From: Aquisphaera giovannonii
GTDB lineage: Bacteria > Planctomycetota > Planctomycetia > Isosphaerales > Isosphaeraceae
Length of the DNA stretch: 64,000 nt
Assembly (NCBI RefSeq): GCF_008087625.1
Contig: NZ_CP042997.1
Location: 3,038,001 to 3,102,000, forward strand
Direction: 5' to 3'
Shown here: one piece after another, positions 53,266 to 62,546 of the stretch
Layout of the letters: every line of letters starts with the position of its first letter
Position numbering within the stretch: the first letter of the stretch is position 1
Notes under the pieces: model-generated
The model's input: the letters and a program-made list of their open reading frames with translations, nothing else
What the model was told of the DNA's origin: nothing
Databases searched by the model: none
Position numbers and translations under genes: made by a program

Positions 53266-55190
53266 AGAACGGCCCCCTCAGGCCCGGCGTCCGGTAGCGA
53301 CGCCTCCAGGACCTCGGCGATCTCCGTCAGTGCCGACGCGTCGTCGATGGTCGCCGGCACATTGTAGTCCTCCCGGTCGGCGATCTTCTGCATCGTCCCG
53401 CGGAGGACCTTGCCGGAACGCGTCTTCGGCAGCCGGTCGACGACGACGGCCCGCTTGAAGTCGGCGACCGGCCCGATCCGGTCCCGGACCATCCGCACGA
53501 CCTCCGCGACGATCGTATCCGGCGGCCGCGTCACGCCCGCCTTGAGCACCAGGAAGCCGAGCGGCACCTGCCCCTTGAGCGGGTCCGCCATCCCCACGAC
53601 CGCGCACTCGGCCACGTCGGGGTGCTCCGCCAGGATGCCCTCCATCTCGCCCGTCGAGAGCCGATGCCCGGCGACGTTGATCACGTCGTCGGTCCGGGAC
53701 ATCACGTGGACGTAGCCGTCCTCGTCGATGAAGCCGGCGTCCCCGGTGCGATAGTGCCCTTCGCATGCGTTGAAGTAGGAACGGCGGCACTCGTCCTCTG
53801 CCTTCCAGAGCGTGGCGAGCGCCCCCGGGGGAAGCGGAAGCTTCGCATAGATCGCACCCTGCTGGCCCCTCGGCACTTCCTTCAGCCCGGCGCCGAGGAC
53901 GCGCAGATCGTACCCCGGCATGGCCCTCGTTGCGGATCCTGGTTTGACCGGGAAGAGGTGCGTCGCCAGCGGATTGCCGGCGATTGCCCATCCCGTCTCG
54001 GTCTGCCACCAGTGGTCGACGACCGGCACGTTCAACCGCGCCGCCGCCCAGCGGACGGTGTCCGGATCGGCCCGCTCGCCGGCCAGGAAGAGGGCCCGGA
54101 AGTGCGAGAGGTCATATCGACCGATGTGTTTCCCTTCGGGATCTTCCCGCTTGATCGCCCGGAGTGCCGTTGGCGCCGTGAAAAGGAGCGGGACCCGGTG
54201 CTGCGAGACGACTCGCCAGAACGTCCCGGCGTCCGGAGTGCCGACCGGCTTGCCCTCGAAGACGATCGTGGTGCAGCCCTGGAGCAGCGGGGCGTAGACG
54301 ATGTACGAGTGCCCGACTACCCAGCCGATGTCCGACGCGGACCAGAAGACCTCGCCCGGCCTCGCCCCGTAGAAATGATCCATCGTCCACAGAAGCGCCA
54401 CGGCATGGCCGCCGTTGTCGCGGACGACCCCCTTGGGCCGGCCGGTCGTGCCCGACGTGTAGAGGATGTAGAGCGGATCGGTCGCGAGCACCGGCACCGG
54501 ATCGGCGGGCCCTGCCCACGAGGTCGCATCGTCCCAGTCGATGTCGCGACCCGGTAGAAGCGCAGCCCGCTCCATCTCCCTCTGGAGGATCACGCAACGC
54601 TCGGGCTTGTGGGCGGACTGTTCGATGGCGGCGTCGAGCATGGGCTTGTAACGCACGACGCGCGACGGCTCCATGCCGCAGGAGGCCGAGACGATCACGC
54701 GGGGAGCCGCATCGTTGATCCGCGTGGCCAACTCGGGCGCCGCGAAGCCGCCGAAGACCACCGAGTGGATGGCACCCAGCCTGGCGCAGGCGAGCATCGC
54801 CGCGATCGCCTCGGGGACCATCGGCATGTAGATCAGGACCCGATCGCCCTTCGCGACGCCGAGCGCGCGAAGGGCCCCGGCGAGACGAGAGGTCAGGCCC
54901 AGGAGTTCGTCGTAGGAGATGACGCGGACCGAGCCCGTCACCGGGCTGTCGTGGATGATCGCCGGCTGGTCGCCCCGGCCGGCGTGGACGTGACGGTCCA
55001 CCGCGTTGTGGCACGTATTCAGGGTGGCGCCGGGGAACCACCGGGAGAACGGCGCCCTCGTGTCATCGAGCACGCGCGTCCAGGGAGAGAACCAGTCCAC
55101 CCGCGATGCGGCCTCGCCCCAGAACCCCTCGGAATCCCGGAGCGACCGCTCGTGCAATGCATCGAAATCGTGGCTCGAGGAGCTACCCAT
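53232..55190 (-). CDS. prpE: Propionyl-CoA/acetyl-CoA synthetase
   Basis: The 652-residue enzyme activates propionate (or acetate) with ATP and CoA. The AMP-binding motif YILYTSGTTGRPKG, DIGWVVGHSYIVYAPLLQG, WWQTETGWAIAG and the catalytic-Lys motif LPKTRSGKVLRGTM are intact. SASCGMEPSRVVRYKPMLDA matches PrpE-type enzymes better than Acs. The ATG at 55190 has GGGGG just upstream; a longer start at 55217 is less likely. Assignment between propionate and acetate is inferred from sequence style only. Confidence 0.88.
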   Translation of the reverse strand: MGSSSSHDFDALHERSLRDSEGFWGEAASRVDWFSPWTRVLDDTRAPFSRWFPGATLNTCHNAVDRHVHAGRGDQPAIIHDSPVTGSVRVISYDELLGLTSRLAGALRALGVAKGDRVLIYMPMVPEAIAAMLACARLGAIHSVVFGGFAAPELATRINDAAPRVIVSASCGMEPSRVVRYKPMLDAAIEQSAHKPERCVILQREMERAALLPGRDIDWDDATSWAGPADPVPVLATDPLYILYTSGTTGRPKGVVRDNGGHAVALLWTMDHFYGARPGEVFWSASDIGWVVGHSYIVYAPLLQGCTTIVFEGKPVGTPDAGTFWRVVSQHRVPLLFTAPTALRAIKREDPEGKHIGRYDLSHFRALFLAGERADPDTVRWAAARLNVPVVDHWWQTETGWAIAGNPLATHLFPVKPGSATRAMPGYDLRVLGAGLKEVPRGQQGAIYAKLPLPPGALATLWKAEDECRRSYFNACEGHYRTGDAGFIDEDGYVHVMSRTDDVINVAGHRLSTGEMEGILAEHPDVAECAVVGMADPLKGQVPLGFLVLKAGVTRPPDTIVAEVVRMVRDRIGPVADFKRAVVVDRLPKTRSGKVLRGTMQKIADREDYNVPATIDDASALTEIAEVLEASLPDAGPEGAVLQRAGVPTKEL

Positions 55191-55292
55191 GCACGCCCCC
55201 TTTCGGGGCATCCGCATCGAAGCGTGTCGATGAGAAGCGTCCGCCCGGCCCCGAGTATCCCACCGGGCCGGGGGCGTGCAAGAAAAATCCGA

Positions 55293-56309
55293 TTAGGCCT
55301 GGAACCCGTGCTGCTTGCGGTGCACCTCGCCGTCGAAATTCTGGGCGGACTTGAACAGCTCGTGACGGCCGTCGCCCGCGATCGGCAGATACTTGGCCTC
55401 GACGGCCGCCATCTCCTCCCGCGTCATGGGCTGGAGCTCGCGGACGATCTTGAGATTCTGATCCAGCACGTTCTCGGAGTCGATGCCGCAGACGAGCGTG
55501 GCGATCGGCAGCGAGAAGACGTATCGGAGCGCCTCATCCACGGGCACCTTCGCGTCCTTGACGATCCCGCCGCGACCGCCGAGGCTCTTCATCCCGATGG
55601 CCGCGATCCCGCGCTGGTTGAGGACGGGCAGCACCTGGCGCTGGAAGCTGCGATAGTGCCCGTCCATCACGTTCAGGGGCATCTGGACGCTCACCCAGTC
55701 ATACGGCTTGCCGAGCATCTTCAGGTGGATCTCGGGATGCTTGTGCCCCGTGAAGCCGATGTGGCGCACCTTGCCCTGTTCCTTCGCCTTGAGGGCGAAC
55801 TCGAGGGCACCTCCCGCCGCGAAGATCCAGTCGGGGTCGTTGTCATAGTTGATCTCGTGGAACTGCCAGAGGTCCAGGTGGTCCGTGCGGAGCCGCCGGA
55901 GGCTGTCTTCGAGGTTCGACTGCGCGTCCTTCGCCGTCCGGCCGCAGCACTTGGTCATGAGGAAGATCTTGTCCCGCCGGTTCCCCTCGGCGAGGGCCTT
56001 GCCCATGCGCTCCTCGGCGAGGCCGTCCATGTAGTCCCAGGCGTTGTCGAAGAACGTGATGCCCTCGTCCACCGCTCGCTGGATCATCCGCAGGCTCGCC
56101 GGCTCCTCCGGCACGGCGGCATGGAATCCGCCGACGCCCAGCAGCGTCACCTTTTCCCCCGTCTTGCCGAAGGGCCGCATCGGGATGCCCGTGGGCCCCT
56201 TGTCCTCGGCGGCCCCGGCCCCAAATGGCAACGCACCCAGCGCCAGGCCCGCCGCGGCGCCCGTCTGGAGGAAATCTCGTCGGCTCGGATTCAATCCGGG
56301 ATTGGTCAT
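55293..56309 (-). CDS. Tat-exported aldo/keto reductase
   Basis: The 338-residue NAD(P)H-dependent reductase has a Tat signal (SRRDFLQTGAAAGLALGALP). The TIM barrel shows FFDNAWDYMDGLAEERMGKA (Asp and Tyr of the catalytic tetrad), FLMTKCCGR (Lys) and LWQFHEIN (His). SSxN-type cofactor strand is GIAAIGMKSLGG. The start at 56309 follows GAGGTGAAAG. Tat export implies periplasmic action after cytoplasmic cofactor loading. The substrate is unknown. Confidence 0.88.
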   Translation of the reverse strand: MTNPGLNPSRRDFLQTGAAAGLALGALPFGAGAAEDKGPTGIPMRPFGKTGEKVTLLGVGGFHAAVPEEPASLRMIQRAVDEGITFFDNAWDYMDGLAEERMGKALAEGNRRDKIFLMTKCCGRTAKDAQSNLEDSLRRLRTDHLDLWQFHEINYDNDPDWIFAAGGALEFALKAKEQGKVRHIGFTGHKHPEIHLKMLGKPYDWVSVQMPLNVMDGHYRSFQRQVLPVLNQRGIAAIGMKSLGGRGGIVKDAKVPVDEALRYVFSLPIATLVCGIDSENVLDQNLKIVRELQPMTREEMAAVEAKYLPIAGDGRHELFKSAQNFDGEVHRKQHGFQA

Positions 56310-56518
56310 GGCTTTCACCTCGAAGGATGGTTGGTCGCGGAACCGTCCGCCAGAGCGACTCGGATGTCCGGATCGTACGCCGAGTCCGGCATGCAGGAAA
56401 GGGGCCGAGCCGCTCGCCCAAACCATCCGCGGGACAACCGAGCCGTCTGGTGTTACGCTGTACGGTCTCGCAGGGAGCGGCTCGCGGACGTCGAGCCCTC
56501 GCGAGGGGATTCCCCGAG

Positions 56519-57340
56519 ATGATGCGCGGCCCGCTTGCCCTCGCGGCCCTCCTGTCCATGACGCTGTTGGCCGATCCCCCCGCCCGGGCCCAGCAGGTGT
56601 CGGGATTCCCGCGTGCCGAGGGCTGGAAGCCCCTCTTCAATGGCAAGGACCTCGACGGCTGGAAGTTCCGCAATCCCGATGCCAGGAAGGTCTGGATGGC
56701 CTGCGACGACGTCCGCCTCGACCCCGCGGACCCGGCCCGCCTCCTCCCGGTGGGCCGCGGCGGCGGCCCGTCCTCCGCGCTCCTCTGCGGCGACGACGGG
56801 CGCGGATCGGACATCCTCACCGTGGAGGACTTCGACGATTACGAGCTCCACCTCGAGTTCACGGTGCCGAAGGGGAGCAACTCGGGCGTCTACAACCGCG
56901 GGCTCTTCGAGATCCAGGTCTTCGACAGCTACGGCGCGCCGAGTCTCGCTTTCCACGACTGCGGCGCCCTCTACGAGCGGGCCATCCCGCCCGAGAACCT
57001 CTCGAGGCCCCCGGGCCGGTGGCAGTCCTACGACATCACGATGAGGGGCAAGAGGCTCTCCCTCGTCTGGAATGGAAAGGCCGTCTACAAGGACATGGAC
57101 GTCCGCTACGGCGAAACCGACCGCGCGGCGTTCGAGCGGCTCATCGAGGAGAGCAAGGGGCGGCCCGAGCCGCTCCGGGTGAAGCTGCGGGAGGAGAACG
57201 GCAAGTACGTCGGCTACTTCGGCGAAGGCGCGACGCGGTCCGGGCTGGACGGGCCGGACCGCCCGGGCCCGATACTCCTCCAGGGCGACCACGGCCCGGT
57301 CGCGTATCGCAACCTGTACATCCGCCGGCTTCCGAGATGA
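56519..57340 (+). CDS. Secreted DUF1080-family protein (3-keto-disaccharide hydrolase-like)
   Basis: This 273-residue protein has a signal peptide ending near ARAQQ. It is a single concanavalin-like domain of the DUF1080 family, with the opening FNGKDLDGWKF, the strand FDDYELHLEFTVPKGSNSGV and the end GPVAYRNLYIRRL. Some family members cleave 3-keto-glycosides; activity here is inferred. It lies 18 bp before the LarA-family gene and is probably cotranscribed with it. Confidence 0.85.
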   Translation: MMRGPLALAALLSMTLLADPPARAQQVSGFPRAEGWKPLFNGKDLDGWKFRNPDARKVWMACDDVRLDPADPARLLPVGRGGGPSSALLCGDDGRGSDILTVEDFDDYELHLEFTVPKGSNSGVYNRGLFEIQVFDSYGAPSLAFHDCGALYERAIPPENLSRPPGRWQSYDITMRGKRLSLVWNGKAVYKDMDVRYGETDRAAFERLIEESKGRPEPLRVKLREENGKYVGYFGEGATRSGLDGPDRPGPILLQGDHGPVAYRNLYIRRLPR

Positions 57341-57358
57341 GATGAGAGGGGACCGACC

Positions 57359-58645
57359 ATGAAGACGATCAAGGTGACCCTCGATTATGGCCGGACCGGC
57401 CTGGACGTGGAGATCCCCGCGGACCGCCTCGTCGGCCCGCTCACCATCCGCGAGCACCCGCCGCTCCCCGACCCCGACTCCGCCGTGGCCGAGGCCCTCG
57501 CGCACCCAACGGGCTCGCCCCCCCTCGCCGACCTGGCACGCGGGAGGCGGGACGCCTGCATCCTCGTCTGCGACATCACGCGCCCCGTGCCGAATCGGAC
57601 GATCCTCCCGCCCCTTCTGAAGACGCTCCACGACGCCGGGATTGCCCGCGAGGATGTCCTGATTCTCGTCGCCACCGGCCTTCACCGGCCCAGCACCCCC
57701 GCCGAGAAGGTCGAGATGCTCGGCCCGGACATCGCCGCGGCCTATCGGGTCGAGGACCATCGAGGAACTCTGCGGGACGAGCACACGTACCTGGGCGACA
57801 CGCCGCGGGGGATCCCGGCTTGGATCGACACGCGGTACGTGCGGGCGGACCTGAAGATCGCCGTCGGCCTGATCGAGCCCCACCTGATGGCCGGCTTCTC
57901 GGGCGGCCGCAAGCTGATTTGCCCGGGAGTCGCGTCGATCGAGACCGTCAAGCACTGGCACGGCCCGGAGCTCCTGGAGCACCCGAACGCCGACTGCGGC
58001 ATCCTCGACGGCAATCCGGTCCATGAGGAGAACACGCGCATCGCGCGGATGGCCGGCTGCGACTTCATCGTCAACGTGACCCTCGACGACCAGCGACGCA
58101 TCACATCGGTCGTCGCCGGCGACATGGAGCGGGCCTTCCTGGAGGGCGTCGCCTTCGTCCGCGAGATCGTCCGCGCCCCGGTCGCCCGCCCGGTGGACAT
58201 CGTCGTCACCAGCTCGGCCGGCTACCCGCTCGACACGACGTTCTACCAGTCCGTGAAGGGCATGACCGGCTGCCTACCCATCGTGAAGCAGGGCGGCACG
58301 ATCATCCTCGCCGCCAGCATGTCCGAAGGTGTCGGCTCCCCCGAGCTCCAGTCGATCTTCGCGGAGAACCCCACGCCCGAAGCCTTCATGTCGCGGATCC
58401 TGGGCAAGGACTATTTCGTGATGGACCAGTGGCAGGTTGAGGAGCTCGCCAAGGTGCTCCGCAAAGCCCGCGTGAAGGTCGTCACCGACGGCCTCCCGCC
58501 CGAGACCCTCGCCCGCTGCTACGTCGAGAGCGCCCCGAGCGTCGAGTCCGCCCTGGCCGATGCGCTCGCCGAGTACGGGCCCGCGGCCAAGGTCGCCGTC
58601 ATCCCGAGGGGGCCCTACGTCCTGCCGACGCTCCAAGGCTCCTGA
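57359..58645 (+). CDS. larA: LarA-family (nickel-pincer) racemase/epimerase
   Basis: The 428-residue protein belongs to the lactate racemase LarA family, which uses a nickel-pincer nucleotide. Conserved catalytic residues are visible: Asp in CDITRPVPN, His in VATGLHRPS, His in [14 protein letters not shown], Lys in GGRKLICPG and a later His in [10 protein letters not shown]. Many LarA paralogues act on other 2-hydroxyacids, so lactate is not certain. The cofactor-synthesis genes larB, larC and larE are not in the window. Confidence 0.85.
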   Translation: MKTIKVTLDYGRTGLDVEIPADRLVGPLTIREHPPLPDPDSAVAEALAHPTGSPPLADLARGRRDACILVCDITRPVPNRTILPPLLKTLHDAGIAREDVLILVATGLHRPSTPAEKVEMLGPDIAAAYRVEDHRGTLRDEHTYLGDTPRGIPAWIDTRYVRADLKIAVGLIEPHLMAGFSGGRKLICPGVASIETVKHWHGPELLEHPNADCGILDGNPVHEENTRIARMAGCDFIVNVTLDDQRRITSVVAGDMERAFLEGVAFVREIVRAPVARPVDIVVTSSAGYPLDTTFYQSVKGMTGCLPIVKQGGTIILAASMSEGVGSPELQSIFAENPTPEAFMSRILGKDYFVMDQWQVEELAKVLRKARVKVVTDGLPPETLARCYVESAPSVESALADALAEYGPAAKVAVIPRGPYVLPTLQGS

Positions 58646-58671
58646 ACCCAACCCGTCGAGATGATCGTCGA

Positions 58672-59559
58672 TCAGGCCGGGGGGAACTCCCAATCGTGGA
58701 GTCCGTCCGCGGCGTCTGTTTCCTCCTTCGATGCAGGAGACTTCGCATCGCCCGTCTCCGAGGCGATCGGCGGCCGCCAGAGCGTCTCGACGCGGATGCG
58801 GGCGTCCTCCGGCACGGCCTCGTTCACCCCCTTCGGTAGCCGGAACTTCAAGCGGGCCGGCCTCGACAGGTAGAACGTCCCCGTGGCGGCGGCCGCCACG
58901 GTCAGCACATTCGGCCAGAGCGAGCTGGTGGCCTTGCCGACACGAACGCCGTCGCGAAATCGGATCATCCTGCCGCGCCCGGTTGGGTACTCAGTGGACG
59001 CGGCCACGTCCAGCGACTGTCGCTGCCCCTGGTACTTCGAGGGCACGCCCCAGGGGATCCGCGCGACTCCGAAGGCCCCTCCGTCGCATTCGATCGGCAC
59101 CGCGATCGCCTGGATGGATCCCCGGTTCAGGAAGAATTTCTGAGACGGTCGGATCGCCACGTGGGCGAGGCAGGCCTTCTCGAAGCGGTTCTGGAAATAG
59201 ACGTCCAGCCTTGCCTGGCCGTCGGCCACGGCCGGCACTACCGCGAAGCAGAAACCATCCCGCTCGAAATAGCTTCCGCACGCCTGCCTCATCAGGTCCG
59301 GGGCCTCATCCTCGCGAATCAGTGACCAGAGAAGGATGCCCAGCGACCCGACCGTCAGCGCGGGGAACCCGACGATCGGGCGCCAGGTTGCCCCGTCGGT
59401 CATCCAGGCCATGACGCCGCCGATCATCCCGATGATCAGCAGCAGCGCCAGCACCGCCTTGGCGCTCTCACCCGTCGGTACACCCCCCAGGTTTCGCCGA
59501 GGACCGACAACCTCGATTCGAAGGCGATCGTACCACTCAGCCAAGCTGCCGATCGACAT
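58672..59559 (-). CDS. Membrane protein of unknown function
   Basis: The 295-residue product has two hydrophobic helices near the N-terminus (AVLALLLIIGMIGGVMAWM and VGFPALTVGSLGILLWSLI). A soluble, beta-rich part follows (residues ~75-250), and a Glu/Asp-rich C-terminal tail ends it. I recognise no family. The ATG at 59559 has AAGGA upstream. It is divergent from the BlaI-like gene, with 75 bp between the starts, so their promoters may interact. Confidence 0.7.
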   Translation of the reverse strand: MSIGSLAEWYDRLRIEVVGPRRNLGGVPTGESAKAVLALLLIIGMIGGVMAWMTDGATWRPIVGFPALTVGSLGILLWSLIREDEAPDLMRQACGSYFERDGFCFAVVPAVADGQARLDVYFQNRFEKACLAHVAIRPSQKFFLNRGSIQAIAVPIECDGGAFGVARIPWGVPSKYQGQRQSLDVAASTEYPTGRGRMIRFRDGVRVGKATSSLWPNVLTVAAAATGTFYLSRPARLKFRLPKGVNEAVPEDARIRVETLWRPPIASETGDAKSPASKEETDAADGLHDWEFPPA

Positions 59560-59634
59560 CCTTGACGCCCATCCTGTCCTACGCAATAATCCGTACGCTG
59601 CATCGTGTAGGTCGAATCGAGGAGGGGCCGGTCG

Positions 59635-60036
59635 ATGGCGGGTCGGAAGGCGCTGGCGATCACGGAGCGGCAATTCGAGGTCCTCCGGGTGCTCTGGGAG
59701 CACGGGCCGCAGACGGTGCGGGGGCTCATGGAGCACCTGCCGAGGGGCGACCGGCAGCCGTACACGACAGTGCTGGGACTCGTCCAGGGGATGGAGAAGG
59801 CCGGGCTCGTGGACCACGACAAGCAGGGGCTGACGCACCTCTACCGGGCGGCCGTCACGCGCCAGGAGGCAACCGGGAGCCTGCTCTCGGACTTCCTCGC
59901 GCGGTTCTTCCGCGGGTCGGCGGAGCAGCTCGTGCTGGGCCTTATGGACGCCGAGCAACTCTCCGCCGAGGAATTGCGCGCGATCGAGATTCGGCTGATG
60001 GACAAGCGGGGCAATGATCCGCGGGCGTCGAGCTGA
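59635..60036 (+). CDS. BlaI/MecI-family transcriptional repressor
   Basis: The 133-residue winged-helix protein carries the family pattern ITERQFEVLRVLWEHGPQTV and YTTVLGLVQGMEKAGLVDH. Family members bind operators as dimers and are inactivated by proteolysis triggered by the partner membrane peptidase, here encoded 14 bp downstream. It probably also autoregulates the divergent gene. Confidence 0.9.
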   Translation: MAGRKALAITERQFEVLRVLWEHGPQTVRGLMEHLPRGDRQPYTTVLGLVQGMEKAGLVDHDKQGLTHLYRAAVTRQEATGSLLSDFLARFFRGSAEQLVLGLMDAEQLSAEELRAIEIRLMDKRGNDPRASS

Positions 60037-60050
60037 CGGGGAGAAGTGCC

Positions 60051-62513
60051 GTGATTCGCATGACCGATCAATGGGTCGTCCCGTGGCTCCTGCTGCTCGG
60101 AGGCTGGTCGCTGCGCTGGGCTTTCATCCTGGCTGCAACCGCGGGCTGGTTCGCCGTGCGGCCACCTCGCCGGCCGAACACCTGTTATCGCGTCTGCCTG
60201 GCCGCACTCGGGGCGGGCCTGCTGCTCCCCCTCACGCCGCAGTGGGGAGCTGGCCTCCTCACGTCACAGGCATCCGGGATCGTGCCCCGGTTGGTCTCGG
60301 GACGCGTTTCGTCATCCGAGGCCACGCCCCCGGGGGGCGGTCCGCTTCCAACGGCCTCGACGCCTCGGTCCCACGCGTCAATAAGCACCGAGAGCCGATT
60401 CGATCGCACCGGCAATTTGACCGGAATGACCGCCATGGGATCGATGGATCCCAAGCGGGTCGCTATCCTCGCCGTCGGAGTCCTGTGGGCATTTCCGTCG
60501 CTCGTGATGGCGATCCGACTGATCGGCGGATGGAGGATGCTGGCACGGCTCAGGCGCGACGCGACCGAGTTGACCGGGTCGTCCGGACTCCTCGGCGAGT
60601 GCCGCGCCGCGCTCGCCCTGGAGCGGCCGGTCCGCCTCGCCGCACATCCCTTGGTCGCGACGCCGGTCATTCTCGGCGGATTGAGGCCGCTCGTCCTGGT
60701 GCCCGAGGACTGGGCGCAGTGGCCCGACTCGCGTCGGCGAGCCTGCCTGCTGCACGAGCTCTGCCATCTGGCTCGTCTCGACGACATGGTGAAGCTTGCC
60801 CAGGAGCTGATCCGCATCCCCTTCTTCTTCCACCCGCTCGTCGCATGGCTCCTGATTCGGCTCGATCGCGAACGCGAGCTCATCTGCGACGAAGCGGCCG
60901 TGGCCCACGGTTGCGATCCGGTCGATTACGTGCGTCTCCTCGTCGAGCTCGCCCGGCGCCGGTCCCGCCTGCCGCGAACGTCCCCGGGCCTCCGCCCGGG
61001 CTGGCTCCCTTTCCTCGATCGGCGCACGGTCCGGGCACGGATCGAGCGGCTCCTGGAGGGAGACGCGAGAACACCCTCGCCCGCCTCGTCGGGTCGGCCG
61101 ATCGCCCCCGGGGCGCTGGCCGTCCTCGTCGCCGTGGCGGTCGGGGGCATTCGCGTGAGTGCGCGGCCCGTTCCGGAGCCAGACCCCGTGGAGTACCTAG
61201 CGACCGCGCCCGGGCCGCTCGCGGCGGACGCCGACGAGCCCGCACGGCCGAAGGAGCTTCGGGGGATCGTCGTGGATTCGGAGGATCGGCCGGTCGAGGG
61301 CGCGACGGTCGTGGCCGGGTGTGCCGACCCGGGTCGATCCGGCCACCAGGTGCTCGCGACTGACGCACAGGGGCGCTTCACATGGAAGGTGCCGGAGCGG
61401 AGCGAGATGGTCGGCGTCTTCGCCCACAAGTCCGGAATGTCCGCCGCCACGTGGCTCGACTGGATGGGCTCCCCGACCGCCAGGCCCGAGCAACGGTTGA
61501 AGCTCGGAAAGTCCGAGCCTTTCGAGGCGGTCCTCCTGAACGGACAGGGCGGTCCGATCGTCGGGGCGAAGCTCCGCATCAAGATGGTGGCCCACTCCTT
61601 CGCCTCCGGGAATACGGTGACGACCTGGTACGAGCACGTCGCCGGCAGGGTTGTCGAAGGCAGCGTCCTCGAGCCGCTGTACGCGGCGACGACCGGCCCT
61701 GGGGGCTCGTTGCGGTTCGACGGGGTCGCGCCGGGGTCCGGACTGGCGATCCATGCCATCGGCCCGGATGGACGCACGTTCCTGGTGAGGCACGGGACCG
61801 AGCCGGCCGAGTCCGCCCGCCAGGGCATGGCGCGGCAGGGATTCGTAGACTCTCCGCCAGGTTCCAGGACGAAGCTCGTCGCCGTTCCATCGGCTCGAAT
61901 CACCGGGCGAGTCGTCTCGAAGTTGCCCCGTGTCGGGGTGGCCGGACTGGTAATCACTCAGGGCGTGTGCCACTTCCCGGAACGCCCCCCCTCGCCACTC
62001 CAATTCGCCGACGAGGTGCGGACCGACGCGGAGGGACGCTTCGTGCTCGATGGCCTGGACGAGGGAGCGGTGAACGTGTACGTCCACGGCGCAGGGGAGA
62101 ACGAGACCTGGACCTATCGCGCGGCGAAGGAAGTCCGCCTGACTCCCGGATCGACGTCGGAGGTCAAGCTCGAGCTCATCCGAGGCGTCGAGGTGGAGGG
62201 CATGGTGGTCGAGCAGGGGACCGGCAGGCCGATCGACAAGGTCGAGGTCGGAGTCATCGGGCCCCACCGCCCCCGCTCGGGCTCGGCGGTGATGTCGGCG
62301 ACCACGGATGGCCGGGGCCGGTATCGATATCGCCAGCCAGCCGGCGAGACGTATCTTTATGTAATGGGGCACCCAGACGGTTACGACTCGCTGCCCGACG
62401 GGAGGTCCACCCGCACCCTGGTCGTCCCCGAGGGGGCGCCGCAGTTCAAGGCCCCGTCGATCGAGCTGATCCCGCCCGCCCGGGGAACCGGTCAGGAGGA
62501 GGCGGCCGAATAG
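60051..62513 (+). CDS. BlaR1-like M56 membrane metallopeptidase with carboxypeptidase-regulatory-like tail
   Basis: The 820-residue protein has about four membrane helices. The zinc site is HELCH (~234, HEXXH) with ERELICDEAAVAHG supplying the third ligand. The usual penicillin-binding sensor is absent. Instead, the C-terminal half has repeated prealbumin-like beta domains (LRGIVVDSEDRPVEGATVVA; TRTDAEGRF-like patterns) as in carboxypeptidase-regulatory modules. It starts with GTG at 60051 (GGGGAG upstream) and forms an operon with the BlaI gene. The signal it senses is unknown, and beta-lactam resistance should not be assumed. Confidence 0.88.
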   Translation: MIRMTDQWVVPWLLLLGGWSLRWAFILAATAGWFAVRPPRRPNTCYRVCLAALGAGLLLPLTPQWGAGLLTSQASGIVPRLVSGRVSSSEATPPGGGPLPTASTPRSHASISTESRFDRTGNLTGMTAMGSMDPKRVAILAVGVLWAFPSLVMAIRLIGGWRMLARLRRDATELTGSSGLLGECRAALALERPVRLAAHPLVATPVILGGLRPLVLVPEDWAQWPDSRRRACLLHELCHLARLDDMVKLAQELIRIPFFFHPLVAWLLIRLDRERELICDEAAVAHGCDPVDYVRLLVELARRRSRLPRTSPGLRPGWLPFLDRRTVRARIERLLEGDARTPSPASSGRPIAPGALAVLVAVAVGGIRVSARPVPEPDPVEYLATAPGPLAADADEPARPKELRGIVVDSEDRPVEGATVVAGCADPGRSGHQVLATDAQGRFTWKVPERSEMVGVFAHKSGMSAATWLDWMGSPTARPEQRLKLGKSEPFEAVLLNGQGGPIVGAKLRIKMVAHSFASGNTVTTWYEHVAGRVVEGSVLEPLYAATTGPGGSLRFDGVAPGSGLAIHAIGPDGRTFLVRHGTEPAESARQGMARQGFVDSPPGSRTKLVAVPSARITGRVVSKLPRVGVAGLVITQGVCHFPERPPSPLQFADEVRTDAEGRFVLDGLDEGAVNVYVHGAGENETWTYRAAKEVRLTPGSTSEVKLELIRGVEVEGMVVEQGTGRPIDKVEVGVIGPHRPRSGSAVMSATTDGRGRYRYRQPAGETYLYVMGHPDGYDSLPDGRSTRTLVVPEGAPQFKAPSIELIPPARGTGQEEAAE

Positions 62514-62546
62514 CCGTGGCCCCGGTTCCCCGGGCGGAATGCATCT

